DNA of 64,000 nt from Parvularculaceae bacterium. Lineage in GTDB: Bacteria > Pseudomonadota > Alphaproteobacteria > Caulobacterales > Parvularculaceae. The position numbers and the translations under genes are program-made. Positions 27,544 through 35,806 of the stretch are shown here, one piece after another (the first letter of the stretch is position 1; each line of letters begins with the position of its first letter). The notes beneath the pieces were generated by a model. The model worked only from the letters and a program-made list of their open reading frames with translations, was not told the DNA's origin and did no database searches. The stretch spans positions 62,001 to 126,000 of the forward strand of contig JANQSJ010000005.1 of NCBI GenBank assembly GCA_028284065.1, in the 5' to 3' direction.

Positions 27544-28746
27544 ATGAGGAAGTTGCTGGCCGCCGCGGCGGTACTTGTGGTCGCCGGCGTCGTCGGATGG
27601 ACCGCAATCGGGCCCGATTGGCGCATGCTGCTCGCCAATCCTCCATTGGATAGGGATCTCCTTTTCTGGTCGACCGCCCAGCGCGACGCCGGCTTTCGCA
27701 TGCTGGACCGCGTGCCGATAATGTCGCGCTCGCGGAAGATCGCCGCCGGCGACGCCGTCCGTGAGCTTTCCGCTGGCGCGCCCCTAGACCTTTCGTCCGT
27801 CGATTTCGACATCGACGCCTATATCAATGACGCGCGGGTCGCCGGGCTCGTCATCTTGCAGGGCGGCGAAGTGCGGCTTGAGCGCTACGGTCTCGGCTTC
27901 GGGCCGGAGGGCCGATGGACCAGCCATTCGGTGGCGAAGTCGGTGACGTCGACGCTTGTCGGCGCGGCGGTTCGCGACGGGTTTATCGACAGCCTCGACG
28001 CGCCTGTCTCGAAATATGTCGCCGGCCTTAAGGGCTCGGCCTATGACGACGTCACAATCGAACAGCTTATGACCATGACGTCGGGCGTCGCCTGGAATGA
28101 GGATTATGACGATCCGCAGTCTGATGTGTCACAGTTTCTGTCCCAGAAACCGGAAGGGGACGAAGCCGCGATCGTCAGTTACATGAAGAAACTGCCGCGC
28201 GCGCATCCGCCCGGCGAGAAATGGAACTACTCCACGGGCGAGACGAATCTGATCGGCATTGTCGTGGCGGAGGCCGTGGGCAAGCCGCTTGCGGACTACG
28301 CGTCGGAGAAACTTTGGGCGCCGTTCGGCATGGAGGCGGACGCGACCTGGCTGCTCGCCGAGGATGGCCGCGAGATCAGCGGGTGCTGCGTCCAGGCGCG
28401 CACTCGCGACTATGCGCGCATTGGGCTTTTCGCGCTTGAAGGCGGCGCCGGCGTCGTTCCCGACGACTGGTTCGCGCGCGCCGCGACGACGCGGGTCGAC
28501 TATGGCTCTCCGGGCGAAGGCTATGGGTATCAGTGGTGGACCCTTGACGACGGGGCTTTCCGCGCCTTCGGTATTTTCGGTCAGGCTATCTTTATCGACC
28601 CGTCACGCGATCTCGTCATCGCCATGAACTCCAATTGGACGTCCGCGCTCGGGCGCAAGGATGGCGAGCGGGGGAAGCGGAAAGCGTTCTTCGAAGCGGT
28701 TCGCGCCGCCGTCGACGCCGAGGCGGAAACGGTTGCGTCAAGATAG
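27544..28746 (+). CDS. Class C beta-lactamase-like serine hydrolase
   Basis: A 400-residue protein of the beta-lactamase/DD-peptidase superfamily, probably an esterase or peptidase rather than a true antibiotic-resistance enzyme. The catalytic S-x-x-K is S129-V-A-K132 (WTSHSVAKS), and the second motif is Y-S-T in KWNYSTGETN. An N-terminal hydrophobic segment (residues 3-20) anchors or exports it. Members of this subgroup have a YST or YSN tyrosine motif. The substrate is unknown. Confidence 0.88.
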   Translation: MRKLLAAAAVLVVAGVVGWTAIGPDWRMLLANPPLDRDLLFWSTAQRDAGFRMLDRVPIMSRSRKIAAGDAVRELSAGAPLDLSSVDFDIDAYINDARVAGLVILQGGEVRLERYGLGFGPEGRWTSHSVAKSVTSTLVGAAVRDGFIDSLDAPVSKYVAGLKGSAYDDVTIEQLMTMTSGVAWNEDYDDPQSDVSQFLSQKPEGDEAAIVSYMKKLPRAHPPGEKWNYSTGETNLIGIVVAEAVGKPLADYASEKLWAPFGMEADATWLLAEDGREISGCCVQARTRDYARIGLFALEGGAGVVPDDWFARAATTRVDYGSPGEGYGYQWWTLDDGAFRAFGIFGQAIFIDPSRDLVIAMNSNWTSALGRKDGERGKRKAFFEAVRAAVDAEAETVASR

Positions 28747-28753
28747 ACGGCTT

Positions 28754-29887
28754 TCACCCACTGGCGAGCCGCGCCGCCAACGCCGCATGGCCCGCGAGCA
28801 TGCGCGCGGTCTCCGCCGGGTCCGGCGCGGTCGACCATTCGCCGGGCGCATGGGAGCCGCCGAGAACAAGCGCGCCTTTACGCGGGAACATGTAGAGCAT
28901 GCCGCTCTCGGACGGATAGACATAGCCGTAATCGATCTCCGGCTGCGGCAGCAGCATCGTCAGGTCGCCGCGAATGGGGGTCAGCGCCTCGTCGTCGAAA
29001 AGCGCCTTCGCGCCGAGCCCTGCGCAGTTGAAGATCAGTTTTTCGTCAAGGCGGAATAGATCGTCAGCGGAAGAAAATAAGCGCGTCTCAATCCGGCCGC
29101 CCGCGCGATGAATGTCCGCCATCAGCGCGCGCAGGAACCTGTCCGGATCGATCATCAGCGAATGATACTGATCGACCATGGCGAAGCCCCAAGGCGCGTC
29201 GTCGCCCTCAAGCGCGATGCGGCCGGGGTACAGGTCATCGCCTTCCGGCCGCGGCGTGCGCCAGGACCCGCGCGGGCGGTCAGAGAAATGAAAGCTCCGT
29301 ATCCAGAAGACGCCATAGCGGGGGTCATTGGCGAGCGCCTGGAACCGGCGATGGGCTATCCGCGCCGCCCGGCGAAAGGTCGCCACAAAGGCGTCGTCGA
29401 CCGCGCTGCGCGAGAACAGGCTCGCCGGCTGCCAGAAGGCGGCGGCGACGTTGGACGTCGTGTAAGGCGGCAGGTCTTTCGCATAGACCGTGACGTCAAA
29501 TCCCCGCGCCAGCAGGACATGGGCGGTCGCAAGGCCGAGGGCGCCGGCGCCGATAACGGCCGCGCGGCGGGTGCGGGCGTCCGCGGCGAGGTCCGCGGCC
29601 AGCTCCGCGCAGCCCCAGGACATCGTGACGCCGCATCCGCCATGGCCGTAATTGTGGATGACCCGCCGCCGGCCGAAGCGCTCCAGCTCCAGACGAAATC
29701 CTTGCGCGCGATAGGGCCGCAGTCCGGCGACCGTGCGGATGACGCGACCCGGCGTGGACAGCACAGGGTTTAGCGGCGCGTCCATCGGCGCGATCGCACT
29801 GGCCGGCGGCACCCGAACGGATGCCGCCGCCGCAGCCGCAGCCCCGGCGATGATCTTTCTTCGATTGAGGGAAGGTGGCGTCATCAT
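28754..29887 (-). CDS. FAD-dependent oxidoreductase, permuted D-amino-acid oxidase-like, Tat-exported
   Basis: A 377-residue DAAO-superfamily flavoprotein. A Tat-type leader NRRKIIAG (residues 8-15) with Ala-rich core suggests export. The block GLRPYR...VIHNYGHGG-x-G (about 55-86), which in standard DAAO lies near the C-terminus, comes before the Rossmann motif VIGAGALGLA (111-120). This order recurs in a subfamily of exported oxidases known to me. FAD binding is well supported; the substrate could be a D-amino acid or other amine. It is not ThiO as judged by order of motifs and the export signal. Confidence 0.83.
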   Translation of the reverse strand: MMTPPSLNRRKIIAGAAAAAAASVRVPPASAIAPMDAPLNPVLSTPGRVIRTVAGLRPYRAQGFRLELERFGRRRVIHNYGHGGCGVTMSWGCAELAADLAADARTRRAAVIGAGALGLATAHVLLARGFDVTVYAKDLPPYTTSNVAAAFWQPASLFSRSAVDDAFVATFRRAARIAHRRFQALANDPRYGVFWIRSFHFSDRPRGSWRTPRPEGDDLYPGRIALEGDDAPWGFAMVDQYHSLMIDPDRFLRALMADIHRAGGRIETRLFSSADDLFRLDEKLIFNCAGLGAKALFDDEALTPIRGDLTMLLPQPEIDYGYVYPSESGMLYMFPRKGALVLGGSHAPGEWSTAPDPAETARMLAGHAALAARLASG

Positions 29888-30004
29888 CTTTTGGTCGGGT
29901 TTCCTTAGCGTCTCATGCGGTTGTGAGCCTATTCGGCGTCTGGCCGGCCGAAAACTGAAACTTGCGCTATGGCCGCGCGGTGGAGCCTCATGCCATAAAT
30001 CGCA

Positions 30005-30499
30005 ATGAGTCGAACGCGATCGAAAGACCGGATGATGACGACGAATGGCTATGTGCGCGCAGGTTTCCTGGCGATGGCGGCCGGGCTTCTCGGCTTTTTG
30101 ATGCTGCGGCCCGTGGCGACGTCCGTCGCCGCTGAGGCCGACGGGCCGGCGGAAGTCCTCGCCGTCACCTTTTCATCGGCCTGGTGCGCGTCGTGCCGCA
30201 TCCTGAAGCCGCGGCTCGCGCGCGTCATACCGGAGTTCGAAGACGCGCCCGTCAAGTTCGTCGAAATCGACTTCAGCCTTGGCGACGCAGCGGCGGCGCG
30301 AGAGGTTGCGGCGGCCGAGGGGATAGAGGCGATCTTCGATGATGTCGCCGGCGCCACCGGCTTCACGCTGCTTGTCGACCGCGACACTGGCGAGGTGCTC
30401 GAAATGATTACGTCTTCCTACCCGGAAGATGCGATGCGCGCGAGCATCGCCGCTGCGCTCGCCATCGCCGCGCGCACGCCGGCGCGCGCAGACGGCTGA
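30005..30499 (+). CDS. Exported thioredoxin-like protein
   Basis: A 164-residue thioredoxin-fold protein with an N-terminal hydrophobic segment (about 17-43) for export or anchoring. The active site is SSAWCASC with cysteines at 61 and 64, and the cis-proline position is replaced: the GATGFTLLVD strand has Gly-Phe rather than Thr-Pro. Lack of cis-Pro may change redox behaviour. Alternative starts lie at 30032 and 30035. It converges on nothing; a gene-free region with a TPP riboswitch follows. Confidence 0.8.
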   Translation: MSRTRSKDRMMTTNGYVRAGFLAMAAGLLGFLMLRPVATSVAAEADGPAEVLAVTFSSAWCASCRILKPRLARVIPEFEDAPVKFVEIDFSLGDAAAAREVAAAEGIEAIFDDVAGATGFTLLVDRDTGEVLEMITSSYPEDAMRASIAAALAIAARTPARADG

Positions 30500-30764
30500 T
30501 CCCCAAGACCGCCTCGGCTTGTTGTTCTGACTGTAAAGCTGAGTTGACGCGCAAGTCGTCGATTTGTCGGGCTGATTGCAAGGCGTCGCGCGCATAAGTC
30601 GGGCGCGGTCTTTTTGTATGGTCGGGGAAGCCAATGAGATTAGGCGCTTTTTCGCAAAGACGGTTTTTTGCGCCGCCGCATTAGACGAAAGTCTATAGTC
30701 AAAAAGCACCGACATCTGACGATTTTGCTTGCCGGGTCACGCCGGTTGGCGCAAACTTATAACT
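30500..30764. other. Gene-free leader upstream of the orphan TPP riboswitch
   Basis: No convincing gene. The stretch is less GC-rich than the neighbours and holds a perfect TAGAC-gaaa-GTCTA hairpin or operator at 30682-30695 and a T-run (GGTCTTTTTG) near 30607-30616 that could end the upstream thioredoxin transcript. A promoter for the riboswitch transcript should lie here, but I found no convincing -35/-10 pair. Confidence 0.4.
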
Positions 30765-31100
30765 GTTCCGAGGGGCGTCCCGCCTGTCGTAATTCATACG
30801 ACGACTCGTGCGACGCGCATCGAACGCGAACGGATGTTTACGCCGACCGATGCGGCCCATCGTCTGAGGACGGAGGGGTTGAACGCTGCCGGCGAGAATC
30901 GCGACGTCATGGCGCGCCTATGCTGTGCGCCGTGGCAGTGACGATTATCGCCCGTGCGGACGTAGCCCGATGCGGCGCCGCTGAACGAAGCTGGACAAGG
31001 CCGGTTGCGGACGGCACTGCGCGCCAGGGAGCTTGGGCGATTGGGACTGAGACGGACCCTTCGAACCTGATCCGGGTCATGCCGGCGTTAGGGACGGAAC
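30765..31100 (+). promoter_or_regulatory. TPP riboswitch (THI element) with very long P3 arm; no thiamine gene downstream
   Basis: The conserved 3' half is plain: ACTGAGA, ACCCTTCGAACCTGATCC, and GCCGGCGTTAGGGA between 31046 and 31094. The 5' half, GTTCCGAGGGGCGTCC, lies at 30765-30780. P1 forms by GTTCCG (30765-30770) with CGGAAC (31095-31100), and P3 by GTCCC (30777-30781) with GGGAC (31043-31047), extended by GCC/GGC. P3 therefore encloses about 260 bases, far longer than usual. The TAGGGA block has one extra T. No thiamine gene follows on this strand; the next gene is antisense. See findings. Confidence 0.82.
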
Positions 31101-31406
31101 GAATGACGGCGCGATTTGCGCCGCCGACCGCCTGATGGCGGCGCCAGAGCCTTGCGGGGCGCGGTTGCGGCTTCTCAAAGCCGCTCATTCGCCGCTTCGC
31201 GTTGCGGGAGGAAGCTCCCGGCACGGATGGGCAAGGGCGAGGCGGACGGGTCGTTGCCGGGAGACCAGAGCCGTTTCCTTCGCTGCGCCCGGGAGCAGTG
31301 GGAGGAAGCGGTTTCTGGCTGTCAATCGCCCTCATGCTTGTTCGGATCGTGATTGTCGATCTTGCCGCGTGTGCATTGGCGTGCGCGAATGTGAACGCTT
31401 TGCCGC
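31101..31406. other. Gene-free stretch after the orphan riboswitch
   Basis: No supportable gene. Two hairpins follow the aptamer: GGCGC-gattt-GCGCC at about 31107-31121 and GCGGCTT-ctca-AAGCCGC at 31167-31184; neither has a T-run, so Rho-independent termination is not evident. Small frames here (for example 31135-31422) show no family resemblance and Arg-rich shadow-like composition. The stretch could be the decayed remains of a regulated gene. Confidence 0.4.
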
Positions 31407-32396
31407 TTATCTCTGGAAATGACTGATGGCCGCTTCGGCCGCGGCGCGTCCGCTCTGAAAGGCGGCCCCCGCGTCGTCGCCTATAAGCCAGTCGCCTGCG
31501 GCGATCAGCGTTCCGTCCTCGGATGACAGGATCGGCGCGCCGATGGGCCGCGTTGCGCGGGCGTAGCGCCAGCGGTGCGCAGCGGCGTAGATGATGCGCG
31601 CGTTGTCTCCGCCGACCGCGCGCAGGGCGGCCTTCGTCAGAAGTTCGGCCGCTTCTTCGCGCGGCAAGTCGAGATTTTGGGACGACCATTCGGCGTTAGC
31701 GTGGATGACGAACCTTCTGGGTTGGGAATCACGTCCCGGCTTAAAATTGTCCGAAATGATACGCTCGATAGGCGAAGCCGCGTCGAACCGATCAAGGATG
31801 GGCGCAGCGTCGATTGCTCCGTCTACCGAGAGCATCAGCGTCCAGCAGGGCGCCATTGCCGCTGCGTCGGCCGCGCGCGCCAGCCGATCGTCGGCAGTCT
31901 TGAGAAGACCCGAGGTCTGCGGCGCGGGGGCCGTTACGATGACGGCGTCTACGGAGGGAATGTCGGGGCCGGCGTCTTCGTCTTCGAGACTCAGCCGCCA
32001 GCATGCGCCATCCCGTCGGACCGATGAAACCCTTGTCGAGAACCGGATGTCGAGTCCTGTCGCCGCTGGCGCCAGCAGGGCGTTCATGCGCGGCGCGCCG
32101 ACAAACGCGTCTGCGCCCGCCGCCGGCCACGCCGCCGCCGCGCCTTCGCGTCGCAGCTCTTCGACAAATCGCCTGAACGAGGAAGGTTGCGCATCGATCG
32201 CCGGGGCGCCGTGGTCGAATTCAAGCCCGAAGGCAGGGCCCTCCGCGCGCACCCGGCGAGTCGCAAGGCGGCCGCCTATCCCGCGGCTTTTTTCGAATAT
32301 CGTGACGGCGGACCCCGCGTCGGCGAGCGCGCGCGCAGCGGTAAGGCCAGCCATGCCGGCGCCAATAATTGCGATACGGGGCGTCGGGTCGCTCAT
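31407..32396 (-). CDS. Renalase-like NAD(P)/FAD-dependent oxidoreductase
   Basis: A 329-residue flavoprotein. The dinucleotide-binding motif is IIGAGMAGLTAARAL (residues 10-24), followed by EKSRGIGGRLATRR, and the C-terminal GDW...FQSGRAAAEA block closes the FAD site. The AHRWRYAR block is typical of bacterial renalase-like proteins, which oxidise anomeric forms of reduced nicotinamide dinucleotides; the exact substrate here is inferred. It lies antisense to, and just beyond, the orphan riboswitch. Confidence 0.85.
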   Translation of the reverse strand: MSDPTPRIAIIGAGMAGLTAARALADAGSAVTIFEKSRGIGGRLATRRVRAEGPAFGLEFDHGAPAIDAQPSSFRRFVEELRREGAAAAWPAAGADAFVGAPRMNALLAPAATGLDIRFSTRVSSVRRDGACWRLSLEDEDAGPDIPSVDAVIVTAPAPQTSGLLKTADDRLARAADAAAMAPCWTLMLSVDGAIDAAPILDRFDAASPIERIISDNFKPGRDSQPRRFVIHANAEWSSQNLDLPREEAAELLTKAALRAVGGDNARIIYAAAHRWRYARATRPIGAPILSSEDGTLIAAGDWLIGDDAGAAFQSGRAAAEAAISHFQR

Positions 32397-32474
32397 CGGA
32401 TTGTCCTTATGCGGTTGGCGCGGCGCGCAAATAGCTGCTTATACTGCGGGAGAAACGCATCAAGAGGGGACCCG

Positions 32475-33800
32475 ATGAAACGCATCTCCGCCGCCGTCGT
32501 CGCGGGCGTATTGGCCGGCGCCGCAGCCCCAATCGGCGCGCCGCCGGCCCTCGCAGAGCTGACCCCCACCGAAGAAGACATCGCCGAACGGGTGGAGGCG
32601 CGCGCGGACGAGGCGTTGAAGTTCCTCGAGCGCGTCGTGAACGTCAATTCGGGCACCATGAACCATGACGGGGTTGAAGAGGCGGGAGAGATTTTCCGCG
32701 AGGCGTTCGACGAAATCGGATTTAAGACCGAGTGGATCGACCTGCGCGACGAAGTCGATCGCGCCGGGCATCTGGTCGCGCGGCGCGACGGCGATATTGG
32801 CAACCGCCTCCTGCTTATCGGCCATCTCGATACGGTGTTTCCAAAGGATAGCGACTTCCAGAAGTTCGAAATCAAGGGCAGTCGCGCAATCGGTCCCGGC
32901 GTCTCCGATATGAAGGGCGGCAATGTAGCGGTCGTCTTTGCGCTGAGGGCTCTCGCGGAGGCGGGCCTGATTGATGACGCGCGGATCGAGATTATCTTTA
33001 CCGGCGACGAAGAAAAGACAGGCAAGCCGATCGACGCGTCGCGCAAGGCGCTTATCGATGCGGCGAAGCGCGCGGACGTAGCGCTGAACTTCGAAGGCGG
33101 GGAGCGGGGCGCCGCCGTCACCGGCCGTCGCGGCTCATCCTCCTGGGTGCTGACGACGACTGGCCAGAGACGGCATTCAAGCGGCGTCTTCCGGGACGAT
33201 GTCGGCGCGGGCGCGGCGTTCGAAATGGCGCGTATCCTGAACGCTTTTTATGAAGAGCTTGCGGACGAGAAATTCCTGACCTTTAATCCGGGCGTCGTGC
33301 TCGCGGGCACCGATGTGACGTACGACCGCTCGCTCAATCGCGGCGCGTCGGCGGGCAAGACCAATGTCGTCACGCAAAAGGCCGTCGTTCATGGCGACCT
33401 GCGATTCATCACGGAAAAGCAGAAAGACGAGGCGCGCGCCAAAATGCGCAAGATCGTCGCCGATCATCTGCCCGGAACCGGCGCCGAAATCGAATTCATC
33501 GATTCCTATCCGGCGATGACCCCTAGCGACACCAATGTCGCGCTGTTGGAGGTTCTTTCGGACGTAAGCGAGGACCTTGGGGGCGAGCCGCTGGCGCCTA
33601 ATGATCCCGGCCGTCGCGGGGCGGCGGACGTGTCTTTTGCGGCGCCTCATGCGGGCGCGTCGCTTGACGGGCTCGGCGTTATCGGGAGGGGCGCGCACGG
33701 GCCGAATGAGGAAATGCAGATTGCGAGCCTTGAGCGCGCGACGAAGCGCGCGGCGATTCTCATCTATCGCCTCACGAGGGCGGAGGCGCCGGAATTCTGA
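32475..33800 (+). CDS. Exported M20 family zinc peptidase (glutamate carboxypeptidase type)
   Basis: A 441-residue metallopeptidase with a signal peptide (about 1-27, ending PPALA). Metal and catalytic residues are visible: H117 in GHLDTVFP, bridging Asp D145 in GVSDMKGG, and the Glu pair at 179-180 in TGDEEKT. A dimerisation domain lies in the middle, and the final His is in GRGAHGPNEE. It resembles carboxypeptidase G2-type enzymes that release C-terminal glutamate; actual substrate unknown. The stop shares one base with the next start (TGATG). Confidence 0.9.
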   Translation: MKRISAAVVAGVLAGAAAPIGAPPALAELTPTEEDIAERVEARADEALKFLERVVNVNSGTMNHDGVEEAGEIFREAFDEIGFKTEWIDLRDEVDRAGHLVARRDGDIGNRLLLIGHLDTVFPKDSDFQKFEIKGSRAIGPGVSDMKGGNVAVVFALRALAEAGLIDDARIEIIFTGDEEKTGKPIDASRKALIDAAKRADVALNFEGGERGAAVTGRRGSSSWVLTTTGQRRHSSGVFRDDVGAGAAFEMARILNAFYEELADEKFLTFNPGVVLAGTDVTYDRSLNRGASAGKTNVVTQKAVVHGDLRFITEKQKDEARAKMRKIVADHLPGTGAEIEFIDSYPAMTPSDTNVALLEVLSDVSEDLGGEPLAPNDPGRRGAADVSFAAPHAGASLDGLGVIGRGAHGPNEEMQIASLERATKRAAILIYRLTRAEAPEF

Positions 33801-34546
33801 TGCGCCGCCGCGCCGCATTTTCGCTTATTTTCCTCCCGCTCCTGATGATCGTGTCTGCTCCCGCGGTCGCGGCGTCGTGCGAGGAGATAACCCATCTTGG
33901 CGCCGCCTATACGGCGTGCGAGGTCGATCCGGCCCGGGAGCGGGTGAAACTCTATCTGAACGGCGACGATGGCGCGGCGCTCGGCCACTTCACAGCCCTT
34001 GAACGACGCGTCGAGGGGGAGGGCGCGCGCCTCGCCATGGCGATGAACGGCGGCATGTATCACCGCGACCGTTCGCCCGTAGGCCACTATGTGGAGGACG
34101 GCGAGACGAAACTTGGCGTCAATCGCCGCGAGGGGCCCGGTAACTTCCATATGCTGCCGAATGGCGTGTTCTTTGTGACGGCGAAAGGCGCGGGCGTCCT
34201 GGAGAGCGGCGCCTATGAAGAGGCCGGTTTTGACGTTCAGTACGCCACGCAGTCAGGGCCGATGCTGGTGATCGACGGCGCATTGCATCCGCGATTTCTG
34301 CCGGACTCGGAAAGCCTGAAGCGCCGCAACGGCGTCGGGGCGCGCGCCGACGGTTCGCTCGTATTCGCGATCTCCGAGGCGCCTGTCAGTTTCCATGATT
34401 TCGCGACTCTTTTCCGCGACCGCCTCCGCGCGCCGAACGCGGTTTACCTCGACGGCACCATATCGCGGCTGCATGCGCCGGGCATAGGCCGCAGCGACCC
34501 GGGCGTCGCCATGGGGCCGATCATCGCGGTGGTCGAGCAAGAATAG
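33800..34546 (+). CDS. Exported phosphodiester glycosidase family protein (DUF2233)
   Basis: A 248-residue protein with a signal peptide ending APAVA. The NAGPA/DUF2233 pattern is visible: AMNGGMYHRDRSPVGHYV, LPNGVFFV, ATQSGPMLV, and the final DGTISRLH segment with its conserved Asp. Members cleave phosphodiester links between sugars, as in GlcNAc-1-phosphodiester glycosidase. It is translationally coupled to the M20 peptidase and convergent with the beta-propeller gene, whose stop codon directly abuts its own. Confidence 0.87.
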   Translation: MRRRAAFSLIFLPLLMIVSAPAVAASCEEITHLGAAYTACEVDPARERVKLYLNGDDGAALGHFTALERRVEGEGARLAMAMNGGMYHRDRSPVGHYVEDGETKLGVNRREGPGNFHMLPNGVFFVTAKGAGVLESGAYEEAGFDVQYATQSGPMLVIDGALHPRFLPDSESLKRRNGVGARADGSLVFAISEAPVSFHDFATLFRDRLRAPNAVYLDGTISRLHAPGIGRSDPGVAMGPIIAVVEQE

Positions 34547-35764
34547 TCACTCGACGGCGGCGATCGCTTCCAGGGTCGAGCGTCCCACCTTGCCGATCGT
34601 GATGTGCTTCGGTCCACGGCCCGTCGGGAGGCGCGCGATCTCCGCGGCGTCTTCGATGGAGATGAGGGAGACATCGTCGCTGCGATTGTTCGCCAGGACG
34701 CAAAGGCGTCCGTCCGGGGTTACGGAGGCCCAACTCGGCGCATCGCCGACCTTGATTGTCGTCGTCAGGGACAAGTCGTCTGCGGACAATAGGGCGGCGT
34801 AGTCCGATGCGCGTCCCGCAATGCACAGGGTCTTCTCGTCAGGCGTCAGCGCAAGCCCATGGTGCGGCGCCTCGAAGTCCCAGTCGTCTTCGGTGACGCC
34901 CTCGGCCACCGGCAGATCGATCCGATGGGTCTGCGTGTCGGTGGCGAGGTTGCGGCGGACGACGGCGTGGGTGTTTGAAAGCTGCGCGAAGAGCGTGTCC
35001 TCGGCTTTCGTGATTGCGAAGGGCCGCACGCCTGCGTCGAAGGCGATCGTTTTCAGGGTTTTCAGGGTCTCGGCGTCCACCACGGTCACCGAATACGCGT
35101 TCTCGTCGGCCCCGCGTTCCTCCAGCGGCGCCTGCATATCGCCGAGGCTCGCCGCGTAAATTCGGGCGTTGTCCGGCGTCACATGCACGTCATGAGGCCA
35201 GGCGCCGGCCGTAAAGCCGCCGAGCTTGCGGCCCGTTCGCGCATCAAGAACCTCCACCCTGTCGTCGCTGTAGATCATCGCCGCCACCAACAGCCGCGCG
35301 CCGTCTGGCGAGATGTCCATATGGTCGGCGCGCAGGCCCTTAATCGGCGTGCGCCACAATACTTCGCCAGTCGCAAGATCAAACGCCGCGACGTCGCCAA
35401 GAAACCCGCGCGAGACGTATAGGACGCGTCCGTCCGGCGAGACATCCGTATCCTGCGCATAGTTCTTGCCGCCTTCGCGTTCGACGATGGGCTGGGCGAC
35501 ATACTGGAAGATATCCCGGAAAGGGGACGGGCGCGCGCCGTCCGGGATCACGTTGAGCGCGCCGACGACGCGCGCCGCTTCAAGGTCGATGACGCTCACC
35601 GTGCCCCCAACGGCGTTCGCCACGAACGCGACATCTACCGCGCCCGCCGGCGGCGCGGCGCCTATCTCGGTCGGCCCCGCGCCATAGGACGCCTCGCGAT
35701 AGACAAGCGCAGCAAGGACGATCGCGACGCCTAGAATTGCGCCAACGACAATGGTGCGAAGCAT
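34547..35764 (-). CDS. YVTN-type beta-propeller protein
   Basis: A 405-residue protein with an N-terminal membrane helix (residues 4-23) and a seven-bladed beta-propeller. Repeated blade motifs of the type V-x-V-x-D-x-x-T-x-K and SPDGR-x-LYVS, TPDNARIYAAS, TPDGRLCVLAN mark the 40-residue YVTN repeats. Such proteins bind partners in the periplasm or serve catabolic systems. The substrate or partner is unknown. It lies upstream of the amidohydrolase on the opposite side, 42 bases away and on the same strand, so the two may form an operon (amidohydrolase first). Confidence 0.85.
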   Translation of the reverse strand: MLRTIVVGAILGVAIVLAALVYREASYGAGPTEIGAAPPAGAVDVAFVANAVGGTVSVIDLEAARVVGALNVIPDGARPSPFRDIFQYVAQPIVEREGGKNYAQDTDVSPDGRVLYVSRGFLGDVAAFDLATGEVLWRTPIKGLRADHMDISPDGARLLVAAMIYSDDRVEVLDARTGRKLGGFTAGAWPHDVHVTPDNARIYAASLGDMQAPLEERGADENAYSVTVVDAETLKTLKTIAFDAGVRPFAITKAEDTLFAQLSNTHAVVRRNLATDTQTHRIDLPVAEGVTEDDWDFEAPHHGLALTPDEKTLCIAGRASDYAALLSADDLSLTTTIKVGDAPSWASVTPDGRLCVLANNRSDDVSLISIEDAAEIARLPTGRGPKHITIGKVGRSTLEAIAAVE

Positions 35765-35806
35765 AGTGAAGTCCTTTCAGCGAATCGCGAATCGTCTCTT
35801 CGCGCA

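Noticed and set aside
28754-29887. Glycine oxidase ThiO as the product, given the nearby thiamine elements
   Set aside because: Motif order and Tat leader differ from ThiO, and the gene is on the opposite strand without thiamine neighbours.
31116-31426. Small plus-strand frames directly after the orphan riboswitch as its regulated gene
   Set aside because: None resembles any thiamine or transport protein, and they run into the antisense oxidoreductase.
30907-31689. A long minus-strand open frame (260 residues) over the orphan riboswitch and the renalase-like gene
   Set aside because: Arg/Pro-rich shadow composition, no family resemblance, and it reads the complement of conserved riboswitch sequence.
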